Source: Acheta domesticus
Taxonomy: Eukaryota > Arthropoda > Insecta > Orthoptera > Gryllidae
Assembly: GCA_031308135.1 (NCBI GenBank)
Contig: JAHLJT010009436.1
Span: 163,731,681 to 163,795,680 of the forward strand
DNA length: 64,000 nt
Direction of reading: 5' to 3'
The position numbers and the translations under genes were made by a program. Shown here one piece after another: positions 34,005 to 42,885 of this stretch. Below the pieces are notes generated by a model that did not search any database, was not told where the DNA came from, and was given only the letters and a program-made list of their open reading frames with translations. Position 1 is the stretch's first letter. The number at the start of each line of letters is the position of its first letter.

Positions 34005-34515
34005 AGAAATTTTCTTTTAACTTTTACTCCGCTTTCATAATTGAACAAATACACAAATTCTTATGACATGAAATTGTGTATTCGGGTGTATATTATATAA
34101 ATATGTTACCTTGATGTTTTATTTTTTCTCTGTAATCATGTTATGTGAAATATGCATGTAACCAGAGTAATATATTTAGGGCCGTCCATAAATTACGTAA
34201 GGCAAATTTCGAGTATTTTCAATAGCCCCTCTCCCCTTGTAACGCCATCCCTATCTCTATGTAACGCAGCGTAACGCTGCCTCAGACCCCCTCCCTCCCT
34301 CTTTAGCGTTACGTACTTTATGGACGACCTCTTTAATGAACGGAATGGTAGATAGAAATGATAAATTTAGCCACTATTGGAAGAGGAGTGCTGTTCGCCA
34401 AGCCGAAGGAAAAGGTGTGGAGGGAAGTGATATTTAGAACGGGAGGGAGCGAAGTGTGGAGAGGAGAGTGGGGCCGGGGGTGGCAGGTACGGGGCTGGAG
34501 CCATGGCCGGGCGGG
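34002..34515 (+). repeat. Local duplication, copy B (carries a MITE)
   Basis: The second copy of the segment at 33522-33922, about 480 bp away and in the same orientation. It is interrupted at 34179-34331 by a small TIR element. Its right part passes into a G-rich repeat. Confidence 0.8.
34179..34331. mobile_element. 153-bp MITE with GGGCCGTCCATAAATTACGT ends
   Basis: The left end GGGCCGTCCATAAATTACGT mirrors the right end, whose reverse complement reads AGGTCGTCCATAAAGTACGT. TTTA flanks both sides (34175-34178 and 34332-34335), a likely 4-bp target duplication. The paralogous copy A has no insertion here, so it gives the empty site. GTAACGC words and AACGCAGCGTAACGCTGC near the centre form further hairpins. 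I recall similar ends from other arthropod genomes but have not checked. Confidence 0.85.
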
Positions 34516-34760
34516 GGCGAGCGGGGACTGGGGCGGGGCGGGGTGGGGGTTAGTTGAGAGCGGGGGGCAGTGGGGGCGGGGGGCCGGGGCAGTGGGGGCG
34601 GAGGCAGTGGGGCGGGGGCAGTGGGGGCGGGGGCAGTGGGGGCGGGGGGCAGTGGGGGGCGGGGGAAGTGGGGGCGGGGGGGGCGGGGCCAGTGGGGGCG
34701 GGGGCAGTGGGGGCGGTGGAGCCGTGGCGGGGTCGGGGGTAGGGGTCCGGGTTGCAGGTG
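34430..34760 (+). repeat. G-rich minisatellite, GTGGGGGCGGGGGCA-like units
   Basis: Irregular units combine GTGGGGGCGG and GGGGCAGT. G-runs of 4-6 recur every few bases on the plus strand, a strong G-quadruplex candidate. Open frames on both strands (Gly-rich or Pro-rich, up to 292 codons) are artefacts. Confidence 0.9.
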
Positions 34761-35151
34761 GGGGCTGGAGCCGTCGCGGCGCCGCCCGAGCGGAAGCGGC
34801 GCCGATGGCCGCACGCGCCGACGGCGGCGATTGCGCGCGCGCCGCCATTAGTCGCGGACGCCGCCGCCGCGAGGGGGGAGCGAGCGAGCGAGCGAGTGAG
34901 CGAGTGAGGGCGGCGTCGCGGCGCCCCGAGACAAAACAAAGCGGCCACGCCGGCGCCCGGAAGCCGGACGACGGGAAGGGGGAGGGGCAGGGGCAGCGGC
35001 CGGCCCTGGCGCGCGCCTCATGTGCCCCGCCCCCTCGCGGCCGGGCGCCAAATATTTGGCGGCCCCTCCGACGCGACGGACGCCCACGTGACGCCGCGCG
35101 CGCGCGGTCCAGCGCGGTGGGCTGCCAGCGGCGGCACGTGAGCTACACGCC
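34761..35151. other. CpG island
   Basis: About 390 bp of complex, very CpG-dense DNA follows the G-rich repeat and ends at the second TCAGTGA MITE. It carries the clearest regulatory motifs in the window, listed next, and is the best promoter candidate here. The direction and identity of any transcript are unknown. Confidence 0.6.
35046..35140. promoter_or_regulatory. E2F-like 16-bp palindrome and two CACGTG E-boxes
   Basis: CGCCAAATATTTGGCG (35046-35061) is a perfect palindrome. It contains a consensus-like E2F site on each strand (GCGCCAAA with the preceding G, and TTTGGCGG). CACGTG E-boxes lie at 35085-35090 (CACGTGAC) and 35135-35140 (CACGTGAG). Established knowledge: E2F sites and CACGTG boxes are common in CpG-island promoters of cell-cycle and growth genes. 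That this is such a promoter is inference. Confidence 0.45.
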
Positions 35152-35490
35152 GCTCTCTGAATCTGAATCAGTGAAATTGTCACTGATTCAATCAGTGAGA
35201 GCCGAAGTCAATGATATCTTCAGTGGAAATGGATAGTTTCGCAATCAGCGAATATGCGAACCTTTTCATAATGACCGCCAGTGCCACGCCACCATCGCTC
35301 ACTGATCGTTCAGTCGTCACATATTTCACTGATTCAAACCGTGAAGTTTCACTGATTCAAAAAGTGGATCCAATTTTCACTGATTTGTTCAGTTCAATTC
35401 ACTGATTGTCAGTTGCAGGGTTATAACTGACGCCATCAGTGAATAGTCACTGCTAATCAGTAGTTTTTCACTGATTGAGACTCAGAGAGC
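35152..35490 (+). mobile_element. MITE built from TCAGTGA motifs, copy 2
   Basis: The same element as 30659-31047, 339 bp here. Ends are GCTCTCTGAATCTGAATCAG and, for the reverse complement of the right end, GCTCTCTGAGTCTCAATCAG. It lacks about 50 bp in the middle relative to copy 1 (after GACCGCCAG and before TTTCACATATTTC). The TCACTGATT arrays are conserved. It lies at the edge of a CpG island. Confidence 0.75.
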
Positions 35491-35589
35491 GCTTATCTGG
35501 ATTTGCTCAAGATCTAAGATCTGATGTACACGATTTCTTTCGACGAAAGATATGCGATGATGATTGATTACTAGTGATTCCGAGAGCGT
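35491..35589. other. Spacer, no feature recognised
   Basis: A short spacer between the MITE and the SINE-A copy. Confidence 0.4.
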
Positions 35590-35960
35590 CAATGTCTGAG
35601 GTCGTTAGTCCCGTAAGTGTAGCGCTTGTTTTTTTGCTCGCGATGTGACGGTGATCTTTCCTCGCTGGGTGACGAGATCTGGCTCCGACCTACCTTCGGA
35701 TAGCGGGGTTTTCCCCAACCAGAGGGGCACCGCTCCAGCCACGACAAGCTCTAAGCTCACGACCGGTCTCCCAGCATGTGTGGTAGTGTCGAGCATGTAA
35801 GTGTAAGTGTGTGTAAGGGGTAGGGTATAGCACAAGGAATGGGAAGGAAAGATGGCGCGCAGCCCATAGCCCTTTTGGTAGAATACTGCTCCGCCATTCG
35901 CCTGGTGTTTTTCGGACTAACCAAGGTAAACTACCGATGTTTAGCCAAGGTGCGCATGCG
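35590..35960 (-). mobile_element. SINE-A copy 6, 5'-truncated
   Basis: The plus strand begins TCTGAGGTCGTTAGTCCCGT, the reverse complement of the SINE-A 3' end. It continues through GTGATCTTTCCTCGCTGG, GAGATCTGGCTCCGACCTAC, AGCTCTAAGCTCACGACCGG, GTGTGGTAGTGT and GAATGGGAAGGAAAGAT, collinear with copy 1. The tRNA-like head is missing. The minus-strand frames of 76 and 100 codons lie in it and are not genes. Confidence 0.8.
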
Positions 35961-36340
35961 CGTTGTCCAGAAGCCACCCTGCGCATACACACGTGCGCTA
36001 AAACTGCGAAATTGAAGGAAAAGGAAGGAAAGGAAGAGCGTAAGTCGGTTTATAAGTGAAATGGGCTCTGTGTTGACCTTCCTTGTTTATATTTTGCCCC
36101 CGGGTGCAAGTTGTGAGAGCGCTGTGCTGCCAACCTGTGTAGGAGTCATATTTTGAAGCAACGTCTACAACTTTATTCTTCAATACACAGAGTAATATGC
36201 TCTTACGTATGTACTAATGAGTTCTTGCTATAAGTCAATATTTTATTCAATGCAATTATTAATTGTACATATTAATTGTGCCCACTTAACTATATAATAT
36301 TTGTATATATTAGTACAGTGGTCTGCCATATTATTATTCC
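35961..36340. other. AT-rich, no feature recognised
   Basis: Becomes AT-rich. No feature can be supported. Confidence 0.45.
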
Positions 36341-36520
36341 CACTAAGAAAAATCACATTTTTTAATTTCTTTGTTATAGGAAAATATTTCTGATAACTAT
36401 TTTCAATTTTCTTTATTATGCAAGTACGTATAATATTTTCATAGTAAAGAAAAAATGAAAACATTCTTGAGAAATATTTTTCTTCTACAATGAAATGAAA
36501 AAATGTGATTTTTCTTAGTG
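36341..36520. mobile_element. 180-bp inverted-repeat (hairpin) element
   Basis: CACTAAGAAAAATCACATTT at the left is mirrored exactly at the right end, where the plus strand finishes AAATGTGATTTTTCTTAGTG. Similarity continues inward about 55 bp (ATTTCWTTGT, AAAATATTTCT), leaving a short loop. It can fold into one hairpin and is probably a MITE. The ends start with CACTA, but no 3-bp target duplication is seen, so the CACTA superfamily is not assigned. Confidence 0.7.
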
Positions 36521-37366
36521 AGTATAATATTATAGGATTGTATGTGTATTACTACATTTTCTACTGTATTACTGCATTTTCTTCGCACACAAATCAGTGC
36601 TTAACGACCATGACTCACCAATCACCAGCTCACTTTTAAAACAAACTTATACACGTTTTTATTAGATTTACCCTCTAAACTGCTAAATCGATGAAAAGAA
36701 CAATAATAATTATTTTAGTTGTTCCAACACTCTCAGCGATTTAGCAATAGACGCAGTACGCCACAGACATTTTAGAGTGAGTATATTGAATCATTGAACT
36801 TTCACGATATTATTTCAGTACTAGTTTTATTTCAAGGAAATATAGACAAATATTGTTGAAATATTTATTTCTACTGCCGTAACTTTCTTGTAGTGAGAAA
36901 TGATGATCAGGATATACAGTACGTAGTCTTTCTTCATTTTGTGATTGTGAATTAACTTTCAATAATAAATTATGTTATGCTGTGGAAATACAGGGTATTT
37001 CTTGAATATGAAGCATAAAGTATTCTGAACAATTTTCAGTAAACAGTAATAAACAGTAAGTATGTTTAATCTTCAGCTAATATATTTTTGTTTCTTTAGG
37101 AAGAAATGTCAGCGTCTGCTAAGCTACTTCTTAAAATACAAATTACTTAAATACTTGAAACCTGAGTTATCGACATGTGTCACTGAATTATTTTGAAAAA
37201 AAATTGCGTAGGACACTTGATCTTATTTTATTGCGTACACTCTTATTCACTGAAAAATCTTAGCCGTCTGATTCCTCGTAATTTCTCTTCAAGTCCTTTC
37301 CAACTCAAACGATTACGTTTCTTGAGATCCGGGAGGTCATGACATTGCGAACTTCACGGTAGCTAA
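36521..37366. other. AT-rich, no feature recognised
   Basis: AT-rich sequence without identifiable features. Confidence 0.5.
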
Positions 37367-37370
37367 TTAA

Positions 37371-37959
37371 CCCGGGAGAGGTGGCGGTTGCCGGAGTTAC
37401 GTTAGAGGTGGCGCGGGGTCATTTATGACCCCTTTAAATTATTTCTTTATAAAATTATATTTAGCAAGAAATAAGTGCGAAATCAGTATTGTAATAATAA
37501 TGAATCATTTATAAGGTCGTATTAACTTAATGCACTATTATAAACAAACATGCAAATGAGGAATTGAAACAAATAAAAGTGCAAAATTATCATATATCTC
37601 TCAATTTATGTAGTGACTCCATTTACATTTTCCTGAATACTTCAACGACAGAGGTATCAAAAAATTTAGTGTTTCATTTTCTAACATGGTCTCACATAAA
37701 AACAAACAATTTTTTTAAAAATGCTTCAAAGCCTATCAACACAACTTAGAAAAAGTAAGAATTTAAGATGTTTGTATTAGTTCCACAAATATTTATAAAT
37801 GAACTATTACATATAAAATTTTGAAAATCTTTCAGACAAAAGCTAAAGAATGTGGTGAAAGGTATGTGAAATGTAAAGCTTGTGACTCGCAAAATTAGGC
37901 AACTGCAGCTAAGTAAAGATACATTGGGTCACAAGAGACCCCGCACCACCTCCCTCGGA
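37371..37959. mobile_element. piggyBac-like MITE at TTAA
   Basis: TTAA borders both ends (37367-37370 and 37960-37963), the hallmark target of piggyBac transposases. The left end reads CCCGGGAGAGGTGG. The reverse complement of the right end reads TCCGAGGGAGGTGG. Both then run into a subterminal palindrome, GGGGTCATTTATGACCCC (37415-37432) at the left and a diverged GGGGTCTCTTGTGACCC at the right. The left arm has a 27-bp insertion flanked by AGAGGTGG repeats. The interior is AT-rich with no transposase, so it is non-autonomous. The class is inferred from TTAA and the CCC-type ends. Confidence 0.7.
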
Positions 37960-37963
37960 TTAA

Positions 37964-38555
37964 CTGAAGACATTTGCGAGTGAATGGGTGTGGCCTTTAT
38001 AAAGCAAAGTTTCGTAGTTTCTTGCATGTAAATAGGCTCTTGGCGAATCCAAGAGACTACGAACACCCGCAAAACTCGATTATTATTTTCTCAAGAATTC
38101 ATCTACTAACTAGACATAAATCTTATGTATTCATTAGAGAGAAGATAAGCCTCTAATAACTTTGTATGAATTCGGAGGTGAAGGTAACCAGAAATACAGC
38201 TCTTAAGGTTTGTGATAATATTGTATGTTCTCTTAGTTCACGCTATGAGAAGCCAAGGAAACTCAAGATTCGTTATAGCTCAGCAACCAAATTTTGAAAG
38301 CTGAGAGAATATAACACGTAAATTATCTGAAGTAGTGTTTTTCATAATGTTGTCTGTTTCTATTAATATCAAAAAATAATATTGTGTGAAAACCAATGAC
38401 CAGTTCCCCATTTGCAAAAAATGCAAGAGACCGAGACGCATCGATTGATAACCTCGTGTGTCTCAGTACGGGAAGTGGTCTAACCGTGGAAGACGAAACC
38501 AAGACATCCCCACGCATGCACACGAGAAGTTTACTCAAATACATTATAGGGATAC
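37964..38555. other. AT-rich, no feature recognised
   Basis: AT-rich sequence without identifiable features. Confidence 0.5.
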
Positions 38556-38623
<68 letters not shown>

Positions 38624-38624
38624 T
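38556..38624 (+). repeat. (TAA)n microsatellite
   Basis: About 22 uninterrupted AAT/TAA triplets. Confidence 0.98.
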
Positions 38625-38860
38625 AAAAATAATAACATTTTAAAAAGTACGAGATGTGCAACAATTGAAAAGCTAGATATTTTCTTTCCCAAGTTCTAGA
38701 AAAATTATTTGCATCGAAAAAACAAGCTGCTGATTTGATTTTTCTGTATTGCTAACAAAATAATTCTTCGCGACTACATTCCGTTGTTTTTAATTCTGCT
38801 CCATTCATTTGTTCTTCATTCATCAGCCGTTCTTCGCGCGTTTACCTGCTCTCCGACAGT
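38625..38860. other. AT-rich, no feature recognised
   Basis: A short AT-rich spacer. Confidence 0.4.
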
Positions 38861-39020
38861 GATGCGACATCGACAGCAAAACATGGATGTTAGCAAACAT
38901 CGATGTTTAGAATTCAAACGTCGATGTTAACACTATACGGACCGAGAACCATCGAGGTTTTAAACATGGATGTTTTCAGACTGCTTTAGGAACATCTTAC
39001 ATTAAATTCGTGTGCATTAC
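38861..39020 (+). repeat. AACATCGATGTT-motif cluster, outlying
   Basis: Contains AAACATCGATGTTTAG, AAACATGGATGTT (twice) and CGTCGATGTTAAC. The motifs are those of the larger tandem duplication at 39316-39835, so this may be a decayed third unit. Confidence 0.6.
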
Positions 39021-39315
39021 AATTTCTTTTGACAATGTTCGTGTTTATGGATTCGTCCAATAAGAGTCCAGTAAGAGAAGATGGGGGAAGACCCTAAGCC
39101 CACGGCGTACTTGCTGGCCACATCTCAATGTGTGAAATGAACATGCAGAAAGAGGAAATACAAGGGCATGGAGGTCATCTCCAGCGACAGTTTGGTCGAA
39201 GAAGGAAGTACCAAAGAACGTTCCTTTGGTTCAAACACATGAACGAACAGAATTACCATCAGCTATTATTCCATATTTTAACTTTTTCAGTATTGTGAAT
39301 ATGGGAATTTTTCAT
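39021..39315. other. No feature recognised
   Basis: Complex sequence between two motif clusters, with no assignable feature. Confidence 0.4.
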
Positions 39316-39835
39316 TCAGAAACAAAACATCGAAAAAGGGGAAACATCAATCACGAAACATCGATGTTAAAAAATCGTCGGCGTTAATACATAGATGTTT
39401 AAAAACATCGATGCTTCGACAAAAACAGCGATATTTTGAAAACGTCAACATCGATGTTTAATACATCGATGTTTCTACAAAAATATCGGTTTTTAGGAAA
39501 CGTCGACATGTATGTGTCATACCTGCTCTCCGGCGCTGGCCGGGCTTGGAGCGCGGCTACCCACTTGGAGGCAAAATATTTCATTCCGAAGCAAAACATC
39601 GGAAAAAGGGAAGCATCGATGTTAAAAAACATCGGCGTTAATACATAGAAGTTTAAAAACATCTATGCTTGTACAAAAACAGCGATATTGTGAAAACGTC
39701 GAAATCGATGTTTAAAACATAGATCTTTCTACAAAAACATCGATTTTTTGTAAACATCGACATCGCTGTCGCCTCCCTGGTCTCCGGAGCCGGCCGGGCG
39801 GTGGCTTGGAGCGCGGCCACCCACTTGGAGGCGCG
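39316..39835 (+). repeat. Tandem duplication (about 260 bp x 2) with AACATCGATGTT palindromes
   Basis: Unit 1 is about 39316-39572 and unit 2 about 39583-39835. They share, in order, AAAACATCGRAAAARGG, CATCGATGTTAAAAAA, GGCGTTAATACATAGA, CAAAAACAGCGATATT, GAAAACGTC, TCTACAAAAA and a GC-rich end CCGGCCGGGC ... GGAGCGCGGC ... ACCCACTTGGAGGC. The AT part of each unit is studded with perfect or near-perfect AACATCGATGTT palindromes. Confidence 0.85.
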
Positions 39836-40000
39836 GCGCGGCGCAGAGGCTGGCGTTGCTGCCGCCACCGCCGCTGCTGCTCCGTGTCCGCCCGCGGTCT
39901 GCCACTATTTTTACTCGCGCCGCCGCCACCGCTGCCGCCGCCGCCTCCGCTTGCACCTCAGCGCCCCGCCCCCGGCATCTTATATATAAATTTATACCGG
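39836..40000. other. CpG-rich block continuing from the tandem duplication
   Basis: GC-rich with (GCC)n-like runs, ending at an AT-rich TATA-type motif. Overlapping open frames on both strands have no recognisable domain. Confidence 0.5.
39983..39990 (+). promoter_or_regulatory. TATA-box-like TATATAAA at the edge of a CpG block
   Basis: TATATAAA lies directly downstream of about 150 bp of CpG-rich DNA and is followed by GC-rich CCGGC. On the plus strand a start site would be expected near 40015, where no clear initiator is seen. This is a weak, position-based call. Confidence 0.2.
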
Positions 40001-40547
40001 CAAAACACGCTTCTTTTAATTTGGGCCCCGGCCAAGAGTTACTTTCGGCTCCCGCTACGCTTCACAGAGGTAAAAAGAAATCGAAAAAATTGGCACTCCG
40101 GCAAAGACCGAACGGGTTGCCGTGTTCGTTTTGCGGGAAATTTGTTGTTGATTTTTTTCTTGTGAGGGTGTTTTGTACAGAAGAAATCTGAAATTTAGGT
40201 CATGTGAGCAAAATGTATTTCGTGGGGCGTATAGGTTTTTTATAGTGTTCTAAAAGTGGTTCTCGTACCAAAATAGTGGGGTATAGATCTTAACTTTCAC
40301 AATTCCGTGATGCAAAAAGGTTGAAGGACAAAATGACAGTTTCGGACTTTCTGGCTTGTTCTATTTTTTACGAAGTTGTAATGACTTATTTATATGAAAT
40401 TTAACTGATAGCATTTCACGTTAGTTTTATTTATTTTATTTTATATTTTTTCTTATGTAGACATGATTTTTTCCATTTTTGTAAGATTCTTTTGAGTGTT
40501 TTACAGACTCTGCGATGTTTTGTTGTGTGTCATAACTCAATATTCTG
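40001..40547. other. No feature recognised
   Basis: Mixed to AT-rich sequence without identifiable features. Confidence 0.45.
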
Positions 40548-40551
40548 TTAA

Positions 40552-40627
<76 letters not shown>
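40548..40627 (+). repeat. (AAT)n microsatellite
   Basis: About 25 AAT triplets with one AAA interruption, 2 kb from the similar run at 38556. Confidence 0.98.
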
Positions 40628-40629
<2 letters not shown>

Positions 40630-40850
40630 CCAAAGTATTGATCACTAGGCTTCTAAGTGTCAAAAAAGGTGAGGGGAATAATGAATAGTTTTAATGAATG
40701 CATATTGCCAAATTTAGATTCATGACGCGCAAAGAATCACAAATGCAACAGTGTCTTAATCAAGTTACCATCTCGTTCTTTGTAATTGAATTCCTTTTTC
40801 CTCAAGACGGCAAGTCGTTCTCAGCGCCGACATTCAAACCGATCTTCTTA
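40628..40850. other. No feature recognised
   Basis: A short AT-rich stretch leading into a CpG-rich block. Confidence 0.4.
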
Positions 40851-41115
40851 GAGCGCATCTACGCAGACTCACCTGGCGCCGCCGCCGCCTCTTCTTCTTC
40901 CTTCCACGCTTCTTTTGTTTACCCCGTGAATGGGCTCTTTTCACCGGCGGGAATTGTAACCGCCTTGAAAGAGCCGCCATTGTCTATTGGCACTTCGACG
41001 AGGGAAACTTTTGTGTAAAATCGAAGGGGCGGCCGTTCTGTGAAGCGCGGCTTCTCGCCACTTTTAGCACCGAGGCGGCGGCGGTGGCGGCAGTGGCGGT
41101 TGCGGCGGCGTCTGG
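40851..41115. other. CpG-rich block, possible promoter
   Basis: Complex CpG-rich DNA with (GCC)n near 40879 and (GGC)n near 41073. GGCGGGAA (40946-40953) is an E2F-type site and ATTGG (40986-40990) is an inverted CCAAT box, 33 bp further on. The combination suits a CCAAT/E2F promoter, but this is inference. Confidence 0.35.
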
Positions 41116-41218
41116 GAAAAGTGCTACGCGATCACTGTTTGCGGTCGAGAGACGCGGCTTCGTGGCGCCATCACTTTGCTTATCCCTGAATTGGGAATTA
41201 GAAAGGAGACTTTTAATT

Positions 41219-41465
41219 CATTTAATTTTGTATATATAATTGTCACCTTTCCCGTCAACTTGTTGGAAGCTATTACGCTCGGAGAATACGTTCCGCAGTC
41301 GTATAGAATCCAAGTTGTGACCATGTTACCAAGCAACAATGCGTTTTAATAGTTAAATTTGTTCAAAGGATTGGTCGGCCCGACCGGGATTCGAACCCGG
41401 GCCTTCTGGTGTACGCCCAGCTGCTCTGACCACTAAACTACTGTCAACGAATCCTTTGAACAGTT
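41219..41465 (-). mobile_element. SINE-B copy, full length
   Basis: On the minus strand a tRNA-like head has the A box TAGTTTAGTGGTC (plus 41428-41440) and a perfect B box GGTTCGAATCC (plus 41387-41397). The T-arm CCGGG-TTCGAAT-CCCGG folds exactly. The anticodon-like loop would be GCGTACA with CTGG/CCAG stem pairs. The acceptor stem does not close, so this is a SINE head and not a tRNA gene. The body (about 150 bp) continues through CCTTTGAACAAATTTAA, TTGCTTGGTAACATGGTCAC, GACTGCGGAACG and GACGGGAAAGGTGACAATTA. Confidence 0.85.
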
Positions 41466-41502
41466 TTCAGGAGCACACTGTCGCTCCTTGTGTATATATA
41501 TA

Positions 41503-42732
41503 CAGGGTGAGTCACGTAACTGTTTTCACGAATGCAGTTTTCACGGAAGTAAATGAGGGAATGGGGCTAATTGATATGTGTATTGATTTCTCTTTTATCA
41601 CTTGTATTTTACGAGATATTTGAGGTAACTTTGTTTTTTCAAATGGGACTATACATATTTTTTCAGTCTATCATGACAAGCGTAAAAAGACAAATCCAAA
41701 GATATAAATATTGTCATATGTTAGATAAGCATTTTTTTGAGTAATTGTGATTTTTTTGCGACTAGTGTTTAACGGATATTTTCATTGTAACTGTCAGCCC
41801 CACAAGGTCACGCATCGCTCCCCCAGCAAACGCGGGGTCGGGAAAGGGAAGGGATTTTAGTACTTGAGGATACGAAAAATATTCACAAAGCTGTTGCACT
41901 TTTTCCTGAACTCTCCTTTTCATCTTAATCCATTTTCAGTAATTTGTGTTTCTTAGGGATTGAAAATACGGATTTGTCTTAAGTAGTATTTATTGAAATA
42001 AGATTATTTCTATCCCTAAGTTATTATTATATTCGTATTAACATTGAAATTGTTTGCTCAAAATATACAATATATTTTTGTACAGTTTTAATTATTTATT
42101 CTTATTGTGCTTTGTTTCAAGATCCCATTACTACGTATCTTATGAAATCCCATTAAATGGAGTTGAAGTTATAAACAATTTTATTACAATACAAACTTAT
42201 GACAAATCCTTATTTTCCATCCTTTAATTCCTTCAATCAAAGAAAGACGAAAATGTGAAAATGCAGAAGGACGGAAAGCACAGTTCAGGAAAAAACTGCA
42301 ATGGTTTTGTGAATACTTGGAATACTATGTTTCCTATTCTCAAATAAGATCCCTCCCCTTCCCTTCCCTTCGCCGGGCGCACGTGTGCTGGTGGAGCGCT
42401 GCATGACCTTGTGTGGTGGACTATTCAAAACGTCCGTTAAACCCCGGTCGCAAAAATCAAAATTAATCAAAAAAATGCTTATCTAACATATGACAATATG
42501 TACATCATTGGATTCGTCTTTTTACGCTCGTCACGGTGGACTGAAAAAATATGTATATTTCCATTTGAAAAAACAAAGTTACCTAAAAAATCTCGTAAAA
42601 TACTAGTGATAAAATAGAAATTAATGCACGTATCAATTAGCCCCTTTCCCTCATGCACTTTCGTGAAAACTGCATTGCAATAACTTCAACCGTTCAAAAG
42701 TTACAGGAGGTGCTAAAGTTACGTGACTCACC

Positions 42733-42735
<3 letters not shown>
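41503..42735. mobile_element. 1.23-kb foldback element with very long inverted arms
   Basis: The ends are perfect mirrors: CAGGGTGAGTCACGTAACT and AGTTACGTGACTCACCCTG (the latter as AAGTTACGTGACTCACCCTG in the sequence). TA flanks both sides (41501-41502 and 42736-42737), fitting Tc1/mariner-type insertion. The mirror similarity continues almost to the centre. Left arm is about 41503-42010, right arm about 42170-42735, with a loop of about 160 bp. The arms have diverged and differ by indels, including about 35 bp lost near the left tip. No transposase frame exists. It lies between SINE-B fragments, in a TA/CA-rich microsatellite. Confidence 0.85.
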
Positions 42736-42793
<58 letters not shown>

Positions 42794-42800
42794 TACATAT
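42736..42800 (+). repeat. (TA)n(CA)n microsatellite
   Basis: About 23 TA units followed by about seven AC units, at the right edge of the foldback element. A shorter TATATATA lies on its left edge. Confidence 0.95.
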
Positions 42801-42885
42801 AATTGCTTCCTCTCCCGTCACCCTAATCCCGCTTCGAATCCCGGTCGGGCCGACCAATTCTTTGAACAAATTTAATTTTTAATTT
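42801..42885 (+). mobile_element. SINE-B fragments (tail and B-box/body)
   Basis: CTTCGAATCCCGGTCGGGCC then GACCAATTCTTTGAACAAATTT (about 42833-42875) matches the SINE-B B box and body start on the plus strand. The preceding AATTGCTTCCTCTCCCGTCACC looks like a SINE-B tail on the minus strand, so two fragments seem to meet here. Confidence 0.65.

Noticed and set aside
36341..36520. CACTA-superfamily assignment
   Set aside because: The tips start with CACTA by sequence, but there is no 3-bp target duplication and the element is AT-rich and tiny.
38556..40627. The two AAT runs as borders of one element
   Set aside because: They are in the same orientation, with no shared flanks; independent microsatellites are more likely.
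41375..41445. Candidate tRNA-Tyr-like gene on the minus strand
   Set aside because: The B box and T-arm are perfect, but the acceptor stem does not close and a SINE body follows; it is a SINE head.
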